7,817 nt of DNA from Ruminococcus flavefaciens (GCA_002350065.1 DEDQ01000025.1:34805-42621), one strand, 5' to 3'. Shown: positions 1-7,123, numbered from the stretch's first letter. Made by a program: numbers and translations. The notes: generated by a model from the sequence alone, not told the origin.

Positions 1-717
1 ATCGCGCGCGATGTGGAATGCGACGGGCTGATTCGCCGCAAAGCCGTTTACGGGACGGGAAACATCGCCGCCGGAAATGCCATGACTGCCGCCGAAACTG
101 AAAAGGCTCTGATTGCCGGACTGGACACGGTTCGCGACCTGAAGAAATCCGGCACGAAGCTCATAATATCGGGAGAAATGGGCATCGGCAACACGACCTC
201 CGCCGCCGCGATAGCGTCGGTGCTGTGCGGACTTCCGCCGGAAAAGGTCACCGGCAGGGGAGCGGGGCTCACGGCTGAGGGACTGCGGAAAAAAACAGAC
301 GCCGTCCGCCGCGCTGTTGAGGTCAACGCTCCATCTCCCGACGAGCCGATAGAGCTGCTGCAAAAAATCGGCGGAGCTGAGATAGCCGCAATGACGGGAC
401 TTTTTCTCGGCGGAGCTCACTACCGCGTCCCAGTTGTGATAGACGGCGTGATATCGGCTGCTGCGGCGGCTGTCGCCTGCGCGGTCGAGCCACTGTGCGC
501 GGAGTTCATGCTCGCGAGCCACTGCTCGGGAGAGCCTGCCGGCGAGGGACTTCTCGGCTTCTGCGGGCTGAAAGCTCCCATAAATGCGGGGCTGCGGCTC
601 GGCGAGGGCACGGGCGGAGCGCTGCTTGTGGCGCTCCTCGACGGGGCGCTCGCGCTGTATAATAACTCCCACAGGTTTGACGAAACGAATATAGAAAGGT
701 ATGTGGAGCTGAAATGA
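1..717 (+). CDS. cobT: Nicotinate-nucleotide--dimethylbenzimidazole phosphoribosyltransferase CobT, 5'-partial
   Basis: CobT transfers phosphoribose from nicotinate mononucleotide to the lower-ligand base, usually dimethylbenzimidazole, giving alpha-ribazole phosphate in the cytoplasm. The frame is open from base 1, and 238 codons precede the TGA at 715-717. Family proteins are about 350 residues, so roughly 110 N-terminal residues lie outside the window; the GTG at 13 is internal, not the start. Family blocks seen in order are YGTGNIAAGNAMT, GEMGIGNTTSAAAIA, VTGRGAGL, MTGLFLGGAHYRVPVVIDG, ASHCSGEPAG and RLGEGTGGALL. The Glu in the last block (codon 604-606) matches the catalytic glutamate of the family. 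The stop overlaps the cobU start as ATGA (714-717). The base specificity cannot be read from the sequence. Confidence 0.95.
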   Translation: MARDVECDGLIRRKAVYGTGNIAAGNAMTAAETEKALIAGLDTVRDLKKSGTKLIISGEMGIGNTTSAAAIASVLCGLPPEKVTGRGAGLTAEGLRKKTDAVRRAVEVNAPSPDEPIELLQKIGGAEIAAMTGLFLGGAHYRVPVVIDGVISAAAAAVACAVEPLCAEFMLASHCSGEPAGEGLLGFCGLKAPINAGLRLGEGTGGALLVALLDGALALYNNSHRFDETNIERYVELK

Positions 718-1235
718 CAACTCTCGTAACAGGCGGCTCAAAGTGCGGTAAATCGAGCTTTGCCGAGCGTATACTCGACGGGTTTTCCGGCAGGAAGATA
801 TACATCGCGACGATGCAGCCGTTCGGCTCTGACGCTTTTGAAGCCATTGAGCGCCACAGGAAAATGCGCGCCGGAAAGGGCTTTGAGACTATCGAGAAAT
901 ACACGGATATCCACGAGATATCGCTGTCCGGCGAGTGTGCGGTGCTGCTCGAATGTGTGGGGAATCTCTGCGCCAACGAGATGTTTTCAGGCGGCGAAAT
1001 AGCTGCTCCCGCGGACAAGATAGCCGAGGGGATAAAGCAGCTTTCCGAGCGCGCCGCGGAGCTTGTGATAGTCACGAATCAGGTCGGCAGCGACGGTATC
1101 AGCTACTCCGCGGGAACGGCTGAGTACATTCGCGTAATGGGTGAAATAAACCGTAAAATAGCCGGATACGCCGACAATGTCATCGAGTGCGTTTACGGTA
1201 TCCCGGTCGTGCTGAAAGGAGAAATGCCATGCTGA
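714..1235 (+). CDS. cobU: Adenosylcobinamide kinase / adenosylcobinamide-phosphate guanylyltransferase CobU
   Basis: CobU phosphorylates adenosylcobinamide and then transfers GMP to give adenosylcobinamide-GDP, the substrate of CobS. The 173-residue protein has the usual family length. It carries a P-loop near the N-terminus (GGSKCGKS, residues 7-14), then YIATMQ, and then IERHRKMR with His48, which corresponds to the histidine that is guanylylated in Salmonella CobU. LLECVGNLCANEMF follows. The C-terminal block reads VTNQVGSDGISYSAGT where the classical family has NEVGxGIVP, and the protein ends with the family-typical YGIPVVLKG. The start is the ATG in the ATGA overlap with cobT, and the end overlaps cobS by 7 nt. 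All features needed for both activities appear present, but the altered C-terminal loop is worth noting because a second CobU-like gene lies two genes downstream. Confidence 0.94.
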   Translation: MTTLVTGGSKCGKSSFAERILDGFSGRKIYIATMQPFGSDAFEAIERHRKMRAGKGFETIEKYTDIHEISLSGECAVLLECVGNLCANEMFSGGEIAAPADKIAEGIKQLSERAAELVIVTNQVGSDGISYSAGTAEYIRVMGEINRKIAGYADNVIECVYGIPVVLKGEMPC

Positions 1236-1999
1236 GGTCACTGTTTTCGGCGTTCCTGATGTACTCGCGGATACCCGCTCCGAAGGTGGAATGGAAGGAG
1301 GAAAACCGCCGCTATGCGCTGGGATTTTTCCCCCTCGTCGGAGCCGTTATCGGCGGACTTCTCATGCTATGGCGGCTCGGCTGCGGCAAGCTCGGGCTCG
1401 GGCAGCTTGTTTTCGCGGCGGGAGCGGTTTTCATTCCCGTGCTCGTGACCGGCGGCATTCACCTCGACGGCTTCTGCGACGTCTGTGATGCGAGGGCTTC
1501 CTATGCCGACAGGGAAAAGCGCCTTGAGATAATGTCCGACCCGCATATCGGCTCGTTTGCGGCGATGAAGCTCTGCCTTTACCTCATCGTTCAGACAGCC
1601 CTGTTTTCGCAGGTCGATTCGATGCGCAATGCCGCCGTTATATCATGCGGATACGTGCTCTCACGCGCCCTCAGCGGACTGTCGGCGCTGACGTTCAGAT
1701 CCGCGAAAAGCACCGGCACACTGCAAAGCTTTGTACGTCCCGCGCACAGGAACATAACTGCCGCTATGACGCTGTTTTTCGCAGTCTCAGGAGCGGCGGC
1801 AGCAGTCGCTTTATCGCCTGTGCAGGGAGCTTCTGCTGTGGCGGCTGCGCTGCTCGTCCTCATATGGCACAGACACGCGGCATACCGCGATTTTGGCGGG
1901 ATAACCGGCGACCTCTGCGGCTGGTTCCTGCAAATGTGCGAGATAGTCATGCTCGCGGCGATAATTCTCTCGGAAAGGACAGTTCAGCTATGGTCATGA
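1229..1999 (+). CDS. cobS: Adenosylcobinamide-GDP ribazoletransferase (cobalamin synthase) CobS
   Basis: CobS is the integral membrane enzyme that joins adenosylcobinamide-GDP and alpha-ribazole (phosphate) to form cobalamin (phosphate). The reading frame is open further upstream, but the ATG at 1229 gives the typical CobS N-terminus (LRSLFSAFLMYSRIP), has an AAAGGAGA ribosome binding site at 1215-1222, and gives 256 residues, the usual family length. The diagnostic motif HLDGFCDVCDA (Asp80, Asp84, Asp87, the presumed metal/pyrophosphate site) is followed by REKRLEIMSDPHIGSFAAM. Several strongly hydrophobic stretches occur (about residues 30-48, 58-78 and 185-205, and the C-terminus), as expected of a polytopic membrane protein. 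The gene overlaps cobU by 7 nt and the next gene by 10 nt. Confidence 0.94.
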   Translation: MLRSLFSAFLMYSRIPAPKVEWKEENRRYALGFFPLVGAVIGGLLMLWRLGCGKLGLGQLVFAAGAVFIPVLVTGGIHLDGFCDVCDARASYADREKRLEIMSDPHIGSFAAMKLCLYLIVQTALFSQVDSMRNAAVISCGYVLSRALSGLSALTFRSAKSTGTLQSFVRPAHRNITAAMTLFFAVSGAAAAVALSPVQGASAVAAALLVLIWHRHAAYRDFGGITGDLCGWFLQMCEIVMLAAIILSERTVQLWS

Positions 2000-2373
2000 T
2001 AACAGGAGGAGCATATCAGGGCAAAACTGCCTATGTTACGCGGGAATTCGGCATTGCTCCCGAGGACATCGCCGACGGTAGGAGCTGCGATATCGCGAGT
2101 CTCAGCACGGCTCGCTGCATCAGCAGCTATCACGAGCTCGTCCGCCGGCTCGGAGCCGACTGCACACGCTTTACCGAGGAGCTCTGCCGCCGCTCGCCGG
2201 ACGCTGTCATCATCATCGACGAGATAGGCTGCGGGATAGTTCCCATGGAAAAGAGCGAGCGCCTGTGGCGTGAAAACGTTGGACGCTGCGGCTGTATAAT
2301 TGCTTCGCACTCGGAAAAGGTGATACGCGTAGTCTGCGGTATACCGGCATTTATCAAGGGCGAGCGCGAATGA
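1990..2373 (+). CDS. Short CobU-like P-loop protein
   Basis: This 127-residue protein resembles a shortened CobU. It starts with a P-loop-like motif (ITGGAYQGKT, about residues 4-13). Its C-terminal half reads VIIIDEIGCGIVPMEKSERLW, followed by GRCGCIIASHSEKVIRVVCGIP and a terminal FIKGERE, which match the NEVGxGIVP and xGIPxxLKG blocks of the CobU family. The central IxxHRxxR block with the guanylylated His of CobU is absent, so guanylyltransferase activity is unlikely. The role is unknown; it could be a kinase, a CobU partner or a regulator, and its place between cobS and cobC ties it to nucleotide-loop assembly. The ATG at 1990 is chosen because GGAAAGG at 1972-1978 is well spaced from it. 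The ATG at 1996 would give the ATGA overlap seen at other junctions and is the alternative start. The long open frame upstream of 1990 is a shadow within cobS. Confidence 0.85.
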   Translation: MVMITGGAYQGKTAYVTREFGIAPEDIADGRSCDIASLSTARCISSYHELVRRLGADCTRFTEELCRRSPDAVIIIDEIGCGIVPMEKSERLWRENVGRCGCIIASHSEKVIRVVCGIPAFIKGERE

Positions 2374-2930
2374 GGGCAGTGTTCATTCGTCACGGGCTCA
2401 CCGCCGGAAATCTCGAAAAGCGATACATCGGTTCGACCGACGAGCCGCTCTGCGGCGAGGGCATCGCACACCTGAAAATGAGGACGTATCCGCGGTGCGA
2501 GGTGCTTGTTTGCAGTCCGATGAAGCGCTGCTTACAGACCGCGGAGCTCATCTTCCCGCGACAGGATATCATCACGGACAGCGACCTGCGCGAGTGCGGA
2601 TTCGGTGATTTCGAGGGCAGGAATTACGCCGGGCTTTCAGGAAATGCCGACTATCAGAGGTGGATAGACAGCGGCGGCGCTCTGCCTTTCCCGAACGGCG
2701 AATCACCGCAGGATTTCCGCGAGCGCTGCACTTCCGCATTTGAGAGGCTCGTCAGCCGATACGGCGCTTCGCAGTCGCTCGCGTTTGTCGTTCACGGCGG
2801 AACGATAATGTCAATACTCGAAAAATACGCTGTTCCGCGCAGAGACTACTTCGGCTGGCACTGCGAAAACGGCTGCGGATACATCTGCGAATGGAACGGC
2901 TCGGAACTTCACATCACGGAGAAACTATGA
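2370..2930 (+). CDS. cobC: Histidine phosphatase family protein, probable alpha-ribazole phosphatase CobC
   Basis: This is a phosphoglycerate-mutase-like phosphatase. In this context it probably removes the 5'-phosphate from alpha-ribazole phosphate or from adenosylcobalamin 5'-phosphate. The 186-residue sequence has the catalytic RHG motif at residues 7-9 (nucleophile His8), TDEPLCGEG, a CSPMKRCLQTAE block (the second conserved Arg), ECGFGDFEG containing the catalytic acid region, PNGES, and the second catalytic His in VVHGGT (His142). Family-wide sequence similarity does not separate CobC from other histidine phosphatases, so the assignment rests on its position inside a cob operon. It starts in an ATGA overlap with the preceding gene and ends in an ATGA overlap with cbiB. 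Confidence 0.88.
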   Translation: MRAVFIRHGLTAGNLEKRYIGSTDEPLCGEGIAHLKMRTYPRCEVLVCSPMKRCLQTAELIFPRQDIITDSDLRECGFGDFEGRNYAGLSGNADYQRWIDSGGALPFPNGESPQDFRERCTSAFERLVSRYGASQSLAFVVHGGTIMSILEKYAVPRRDYFGWHCENGCGYICEWNGSELHITEKL

Positions 2931-3892
2931 AATATCTTATACCCGCATTGCCCTTGATATCGGGATTTATCCTCGATTCTGTCATCGGCGACCCGTACAA
3001 TATACCTCACCCGATAAGGCTTATCGGCAGGCTCATCGCCGGACTTGAAAAGGCTGTCCGGAGGCGCTTTAAGAACCTGCGGCTCGGCGGTGCGCTCCTT
3101 GCGCTGACTGTTATCGCCGTTTCGACGGCTCTGCCGCTCGCTTTGCTGTTCGTGTGCTACCGCGTGAACATCGTGCTCGGCGCTGTGGCGGAGTCGGTGC
3201 TCTGCTGTTATATGCTCGCGGCGAGGTGCCTTTGCAGGGAGAGCATGAAGGTCTGCCGCGCGGCTGAATCCGGCGATATTGAGGAGGCTCGCAGGGCGGT
3301 CTCGATGATAGTCGGACGCGATACGGCTGTTCTTGACCGTGACGGGATTATCCGCGCGGCTGTTGAAACTGTCGCGGAGAATACCTCCGACGGCGTGACG
3401 GCTCCGCTTTTTTATATGGGACTTGGCGGCGCTGTGGGAGCTTTTTTCTATAAATCCGTGAACACAATGGACTCCATGATAGGCTACAAAAACGAGAAAT
3501 ACGCCGATATAGGCTGGTTTGCGGCGAAGCTCGATGACGTTCTGAATTTCATTCCGTCGCGGCTGACGGCTCTTCTCATGGCAGCGGCTGCTCCCGTTCT
3601 CGGACTTGACAGGCGCGGAGCTCTCCGCATCTGGAGACGCGACCGCAGAAAGCACGCGAGTCCGAACTCCGCGCAGACCGAATCTGCCTGCGCCGGAGCA
3701 CTGCACGTCCGGCTCGCGGGCGATGCGTGGTACTTTGGAAAGCTCCACAAAAAGCCGTATATCGGCGACGACGACCGCCCGATAGAATCCGGCGACATAC
3801 GCCGCGCGAACCGTCTGATGTACGGCGCTTCGGTGATGATGCTGGTCATTGCGGCGGCTCTGCGGTGCGTTATTCTGGGAGGTCTGATATGA
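2927..3892 (+). CDS. cbiB: Adenosylcobinamide-phosphate synthase CbiB
   Basis: CbiB is a membrane protein that condenses adenosylcobyric acid with (R)-1-amino-2-propanol phosphate, the product of CobD, to give adenosylcobinamide phosphate. The 321-residue protein shows the family blocks DSVIGDPYNIPHPIRLIGRLI near the N-terminus (quoted in part: GDP..IPHPIRLIG), SMIVGRDTAVLD, AVETVAENTSDGVTAPLFY, FFYKSVNTMDSMIGYK, DDVLNFIPSRLTALLMA and HASPNSAQTESACAGALHVR. Hydrophobic segments lie at about residues 1-20, 48-75, 82-102 and 155-180, and at the C-terminus. The frame is open upstream to 2891, but the ATG at 2927 gives the family N-terminus, follows CGGAGA at 2917-2922 and forms an ATGA overlap with cobC. 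It is followed directly by cobD, which makes its substrate. Confidence 0.95.
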   Translation: MKYLIPALPLISGFILDSVIGDPYNIPHPIRLIGRLIAGLEKAVRRRFKNLRLGGALLALTVIAVSTALPLALLFVCYRVNIVLGAVAESVLCCYMLAARCLCRESMKVCRAAESGDIEEARRAVSMIVGRDTAVLDRDGIIRAAVETVAENTSDGVTAPLFYMGLGGAVGAFFYKSVNTMDSMIGYKNEKYADIGWFAAKLDDVLNFIPSRLTALLMAAAAPVLGLDRRGALRIWRRDRRKHASPNSAQTESACAGALHVRLAGDAWYFGKLHKKPYIGDDDRPIESGDIRRANRLMYGASVMMLVIAAALRCVILGGLI

Positions 3893-4923
3893 TAATGCAG
3901 CACGGCGGGAACATCTCCCGCATTGAAAATATCCTCGATTTTTCGGCGAATATCAACCCTCTCGGAGCGCCTGAGAGCGTGAAGGAGATGCTCAGGAACA
4001 GTATCCCCGACGTTGAAAAATACCCCGACCCGTACTGTACGGAGCTCCGGAAAAGGCTTGCCGGACACGAGCATATCCCCGCCGCAAACATAGTCTGCGG
4101 CAGCGGCGCGGACGACCTCATTTTTCGTATCGTTCACGCTCAGAAGCCGGAAAAGGCGCTGGTCTGCGCTCCGGCTTTCAGCGAGTACAGCCGCGCTCTG
4201 CGGGAATGCGGCTGCGAGGTCTGCGAGCATTTTCTCGCCGAGGAGAGCGGCTTCGCTGTGACCGGAAATCTCGCCGCGAGGCTTGACTCGTCCTTTGACA
4301 TCTGCTTTCTCTGCACTCCGAACAATCCGGCGGGACGGCTGATACAGCCCGAAATACTGCGGGATATCGCTCACGCTTGCGATGAGAACGGCATCGTTCT
4401 CGTGTGCGACGAGTGCTTTCTCGGATTCGCTGAGGACGGCGGAAAATACAGTCTCAGGAGCTTTCTCGGAGAAAAATGCATAGTCATAGATGCGTTCACA
4501 AAGCTTTATGCGATGCCGGGGATAAGGCTTGGATACGCCGTTTTCGGCAGTTCAGACCTCGCGGAGCGCGTGCGCGGCACGGGTCAGTTCTGGAGCGTTT
4601 CGAGCTTCGCTCAGAGCGCGGGACTTGCCGCGCTCGGCGAGGAGGACTACGTCCGCCGGACAGTCTCATTCGTCGCGGCAGAGAGGGAGTTCCTCTCGGC
4701 GGAGCTGCGCTCGCTCGGGGCAGAGGTCTTTCCGTCGGCGGCGAATTTCCTGCTGTTCAGGAGCAGTACCGGACTTGCGGAAAAAATGCTCGCGGAAGGT
4801 ATCCTGATTCGTGATTGCAGTAATTTCAGCGGACTTTCCGACGGCTTTTACCGTGTCGCAGTCCGGACCCGCGAGGAAAATATCAGGCTTGTTTCCGCTC
4901 TGAGGAGGTGCATTTATGGCTAA
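3889..4923 (+). CDS. cobD: L-threonine-O-3-phosphate decarboxylase CobD (PLP-dependent)
   Basis: CobD is a fold-type I PLP enzyme of the histidinol-phosphate aminotransferase group. It decarboxylates threonine phosphate to aminopropanol phosphate for the nucleotide loop. The protein is 344 residues. Visible marks are HGGNISRI and ILDFSANINPLG at the N-terminus (a strong CobD signature), a KYPDPY block, VCGSGADDLIFRIV, CTPNNPAGRL, the aspartate of VCDECFLGFAED, and FTKLYAMPGIRLGY with Lys205 as the expected PLP Schiff-base lysine. Arg in FYRVAVRTREEN fits the carboxylate-binding arginine of the fold. The frame is open well upstream, but GGGAGG at 3878-3883 and the ATGA overlap with cbiB favour the ATG at 3889; the ATG at 3895 is a close alternative. 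HisC-like aminotransferase is the main alternative, disfavoured by the N-terminus and the neighbours. Confidence 0.94.
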   Translation: MIMQHGGNISRIENILDFSANINPLGAPESVKEMLRNSIPDVEKYPDPYCTELRKRLAGHEHIPAANIVCGSGADDLIFRIVHAQKPEKALVCAPAFSEYSRALRECGCEVCEHFLAEESGFAVTGNLAARLDSSFDICFLCTPNNPAGRLIQPEILRDIAHACDENGIVLVCDECFLGFAEDGGKYSLRSFLGEKCIVIDAFTKLYAMPGIRLGYAVFGSSDLAERVRGTGQFWSVSSFAQSAGLAALGEEDYVRRTVSFVAAEREFLSAELRSLGAEVFPSAANFLLFRSSTGLAEKMLAEGILIRDCSNFSGLSDGFYRVAVRTREENIRLVSALRRCIYG

Positions 4924-6385
4924 AAATATAATGCTGCAAGGCACGATGTCGAACGTGGGAAAGAGCTTCCTCACGGCGGCTCTTTGCCGTATCCTCAGAC
5001 AGGACGGCTACTCTGCCGCGCCGTTCAAATCGCAGAACATGGCGCTGAATTCGTTCATAACTCCCGACGGCGCCGAGATAGGCAGGGCTCAGGCTTTGCA
5101 GGCGGAAGCCGCCGGACTTGAACCGTCCGCGCTGATGAATCCGATACTTCTGAAACCGACTACGGACGTCGGCTCGCAGGTCATCGTCAACGGTCAGGTG
5201 CGCGGAAATATGCGTGCGGCGGAGTATTTTCGCCGGAAAAAGGAGCTTATCCCCGACATTATGGCGGCGTACAGCGCTCTCGCTGCTGAGCACGATATCA
5301 TCGTTATCGAGGGGGCGGGGAGCCCCGTCGAGCTGAATCTCAAAGCGGACGACATCGTCAACATGGGACTCGCAAAGCTCGTGAAATCGCCTGTTCTGCT
5401 CGTCGGAGACATTGACCGCGGCGGCATTTTCGCTCAGCTCATCGGTACATTGCAGCTCCTTGAAGACGACGAGCGCGAGCTTGTGAAAGGACTGGTAGTG
5501 AACAAGTTCCGCGGCGATATTTCGCTGTTTCAGGACGGTATCGACATTCTTGAGGAGCGCTCCGGCAAGACGGTCGCGGGAGTCGTTTCACATATCACCT
5601 GCGATATCGAGGACGAGGACAGCCTCTCGGAAAAGCTCGATATGAAGGGCTCGCGGGGACTTATCGACATTGCCGTGATACGTCTGCCGAAGATATCGAA
5701 CTTCACCGACCTTGACGTTTTCGGTCAGTTTGAGGGCGTTTCCGTGAGGTATATCACGATGGCGGACGAGCTCGGAAGTCCCGACATGATAATTATCCCC
5801 GGCACGAAAAGCACTGTCGCGGACATGGAATGGCTCGAAAAAACAGGACTTGCAGATGCCGTGAAACACTGCAACAGAGCCGATATCCCGGTATTCGGCA
5901 TCTGCGGCGGCTATCAGATAATGGGCAGGACTATCTCTGACCCGCACGGCAGCGAATGCGGAGGTTCAGTCCGCGGACTTGGTCTGCTCGGCTGCGATAC
6001 CGTTTTCAGCACCGATAAGCGGCAGGCTCAGGTGAGCGGAAGATTCCACGATATACAGGGATTTTTCTCGTGTCTGTCAGGTGCAGAGTTCTGCGGCTAC
6101 GAGGTGCATATGGGCGTGACGGAGAATGCGGGAGCGGAGCTCACCGACTGCGGAGGCTGTTTCAGCGGCAATGCCGCCGGCTGCTATGTACACGGCATTT
6201 TCGACAGCGCCGATGTTTCCGGCAGGCTTGTGCGGGCTCTTTACGGACGCAGAGGGCTGACCTTCACCGGAGAAGCCGTCGACAGGCGGAAATACAGGGA
6301 TTCTCAGCTTGACCTGCTCGCTGAGAACGTGAGGAAGGAACTCGATATGGAACTCATTTACCGTATCATTGAGGAGGGCGTATGA
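4916..6385 (+). CDS. cobQ: Cobyric acid synthase (glutamine-hydrolysing) CobQ/CbiP
   Basis: This enzyme performs four ATP- and glutamine-dependent amidations (side chains b, d, e and g) of adenosylcobyrinic acid a,c-diamide, giving adenosylcobyric acid, the substrate of CbiB. The 489-residue length is standard. The N-terminal dethiobiotin-synthetase-like ATPase domain (about residues 1-230) has the P-loop GTMSNVGKS (residues 9-17), FKSQNMALNSF, LMNPILLKPTTDVGSQV and EGAGSPVELNL, then VGDIDRGGIFAQ. The C-terminal class I glutamine amidotransferase domain (about 250-440) has FGICGGYQIMG with the nucleophile Cys330, and YVHGIF with the catalytic His426. A strong GAGGAGG at 4902-4908, 7 nt before the ATG, fixes the start. 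The gene overlaps cobD by 8 nt and cbiC by 4 nt. Confidence 0.96.
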   Translation: MAKNIMLQGTMSNVGKSFLTAALCRILRQDGYSAAPFKSQNMALNSFITPDGAEIGRAQALQAEAAGLEPSALMNPILLKPTTDVGSQVIVNGQVRGNMRAAEYFRRKKELIPDIMAAYSALAAEHDIIVIEGAGSPVELNLKADDIVNMGLAKLVKSPVLLVGDIDRGGIFAQLIGTLQLLEDDERELVKGLVVNKFRGDISLFQDGIDILEERSGKTVAGVVSHITCDIEDEDSLSEKLDMKGSRGLIDIAVIRLPKISNFTDLDVFGQFEGVSVRYITMADELGSPDMIIIPGTKSTVADMEWLEKTGLADAVKHCNRADIPVFGICGGYQIMGRTISDPHGSECGGSVRGLGLLGCDTVFSTDKRQAQVSGRFHDIQGFFSCLSGAEFCGYEVHMGVTENAGAELTDCGGCFSGNAAGCYVHGIFDSADVSGRLVRALYGRRGLTFTGEAVDRRKYRDSQLDLLAENVRKELDMELIYRIIEEGV

Positions 6386-7023
6386 AGCTTGAATATGTGC
6401 TGCCGTCTGAGATAGAAAGGCGCAGCTTTGAGATAATAGAAAGCGAGCTCGAAGCCGATATACCGGCAGATATTAAGCCCGTTGTCATTCGTGCGATACA
6501 CACCTCCGCGGATTTCGACTACGCGGAGAATCTGTGGTTTTCGGAGGGTATCATCGGCAGAGCGCTTGAAGTCCTCGACAGGGGAGCGGTCATCGTGACC
6601 GATACGAACATGGCTAAAGCCGGCATAAACAAGGCTGCACTTGCGCGTCACGGCTGCGAGTGTATGTGCTTCATGGCTGACGCGGACATAGCGGAAGCCG
6701 CGAAGCTCAACGGCACAACAAGAGCGGCGGCATCAGCCGATAAAGCCGCGAAGCTCGGCAAGCCGGTGATATACGCGGTCGGGAATGCTCCGACGGCGCT
6801 TGTGCGGCTCTGCGAGCATATCTCCGCGGGAGATTTCGTTCCCGAGCTCGTTATCGGTGCTCCTGTCGGATTCGTGAACGTCGTGCAGTCGAAGGAAATG
6901 CTCATTGCCTCGGGAGTCCCGTGCATCGTCGCCCGCGGTCGCAAGGGCGGAAGCAGCATCGCGGCGGCGATATGCAATGCCCTGCTTTATATGCTTGACG
7001 ACAAAAAAGGCTTCAAAAAGTGA
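6382..7023 (+). CDS. cbiC: Precorrin-8X / cobalt-precorrin-8 methylmutase CbiC
   Basis: CbiC moves the methyl group from C-11 to C-12 of (cobalt-)precorrin-8, giving (cobalt-)hydrogenobyrinate/cobyrinate. The 213-residue protein has the usual length. It shows RAIHTSADFDYAENLWF, whose His40 matches the catalytic histidine of the family, VTDTNMAKAGIN, NAPTAL and GAPVGFVNVVQSKE, followed by a conserved RGRKGGSSIAAAICNALLY. It is the only ring-synthesis step among these nine genes and the last gene of the set. The ATG lies in an ATGA overlap with cobQ. The AGGAGG at 6372-6377 sits only about 4 nt before it, a short spacing that may be compensated by coupling to cobQ translation. With CbiB, CbiP and CbiK nearby, the cobalt-early route is likely, so the substrate should be cobalt-precorrin-8. 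Confidence 0.95.
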   Translation: MKLEYVLPSEIERRSFEIIESELEADIPADIKPVVIRAIHTSADFDYAENLWFSEGIIGRALEVLDRGAVIVTDTNMAKAGINKAALARHGCECMCFMADADIAEAAKLNGTTRAAASADKAAKLGKPVIYAVGNAPTALVRLCEHISAGDFVPELVIGAPVGFVNVVQSKEMLIASGVPCIVARGRKGGSSIAAAICNALLYMLDDKKGFKK

Positions 7024-7026
7024 AGC
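7010..7026. repeat. Inverted repeat over the cbiC stop codon
   Basis: GCTTCA and TGAAGC form a perfect 6-bp stem with a 5-nt loop, and the 3' arm contains the cbiC stop TGA. On the plus strand no U-tract follows, so it does not look like an effective terminator for the operon. On the minus strand it is followed closely by a run of six T, which would fit a weak terminator, but no minus-strand gene is visible nearby. It may be incidental or act as an RNA 3'-end structure. Confidence 0.3.
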
Positions 7027-7062
7027 GAGGTTGTATCGAACGTATAAAAAGAAACGGAATGC

Positions 7063-7091
7063 TTGCATTTTTCGGCTTTATCTGCTATAAT
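7063..7091 (+). promoter_or_regulatory. Predicted sigma-A promoter of the riboswitch-cbiK unit
   Basis: A -35 element TTGCAT (7063-7068) and a perfect -10 TATAAT (7086-7091) are separated by exactly 17 nt, and TG at 7083-7084 makes an extended -10. Transcription would begin at about 7097-7099, some 25 nt before the riboswitch P1 stem. It lies directly behind cbiC in an AT-rich stretch, showing that the downstream gene has its own promoter. This is a consensus match only. Confidence 0.8.
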
Positions 7092-7097
7092 ATCATA

Positions 7098-7109
7098 TGT
7101 TCATGAACA
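7098..7109. promoter_or_regulatory. Perfect 12-bp palindrome at the predicted transcription start
   Basis: TGTTCATGAACA is identical to its reverse complement and sits 6 nt after the -10 box, where a bound dimeric repressor would block initiation. As RNA it could form only a 4-bp stem, so DNA-level binding is the more sensible reading. No known regulator is recognised. It resembles an inside-out version of the Gram-positive LexA half-sites (GAAC..GTTC), which does not support a LexA assignment. Confidence 0.4.
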
Positions 7110-7123
7110 ATAAGTTTTAATAA

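Noticed and set aside
1645..1989. Upstream extension of the short CobU-like gene
   Set aside because: The extension lies wholly inside cobS in another frame and encodes Arg/Ala-rich sequence. The P-loop start and the ribosome binding site at 1972-1978 place the real start at 1990.
2909..3748. Long minus-strand open frame (279 codons) opposite cbiB
   Set aside because: Shadow of a GC-rich gene on the other strand. The plus strand carries clear CbiB motifs, and the minus-strand product is low-complexity Arg/Ala/Ser-rich with no family signature.
3727..3888. Upstream extension of cobD
   Set aside because: It overlaps the C-terminus of cbiB in another frame. The family N-terminus (HGGN, DFSANINPLG) begins just after the ATG at 3889.
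3484..4374. Long minus-strand open frame (296 codons) opposite the cbiB-cobD junction
   Set aside because: It spans two well-supported plus-strand genes, has no recognisable motif and no ribosome binding site in a sensible place.
7001..7026. Minus-strand intrinsic terminator (6-bp stem followed by six T)
   Set aside because: The stem is short and AT-containing, and no convergent minus-strand gene is visible, so it is kept only as a low-confidence inverted repeat.
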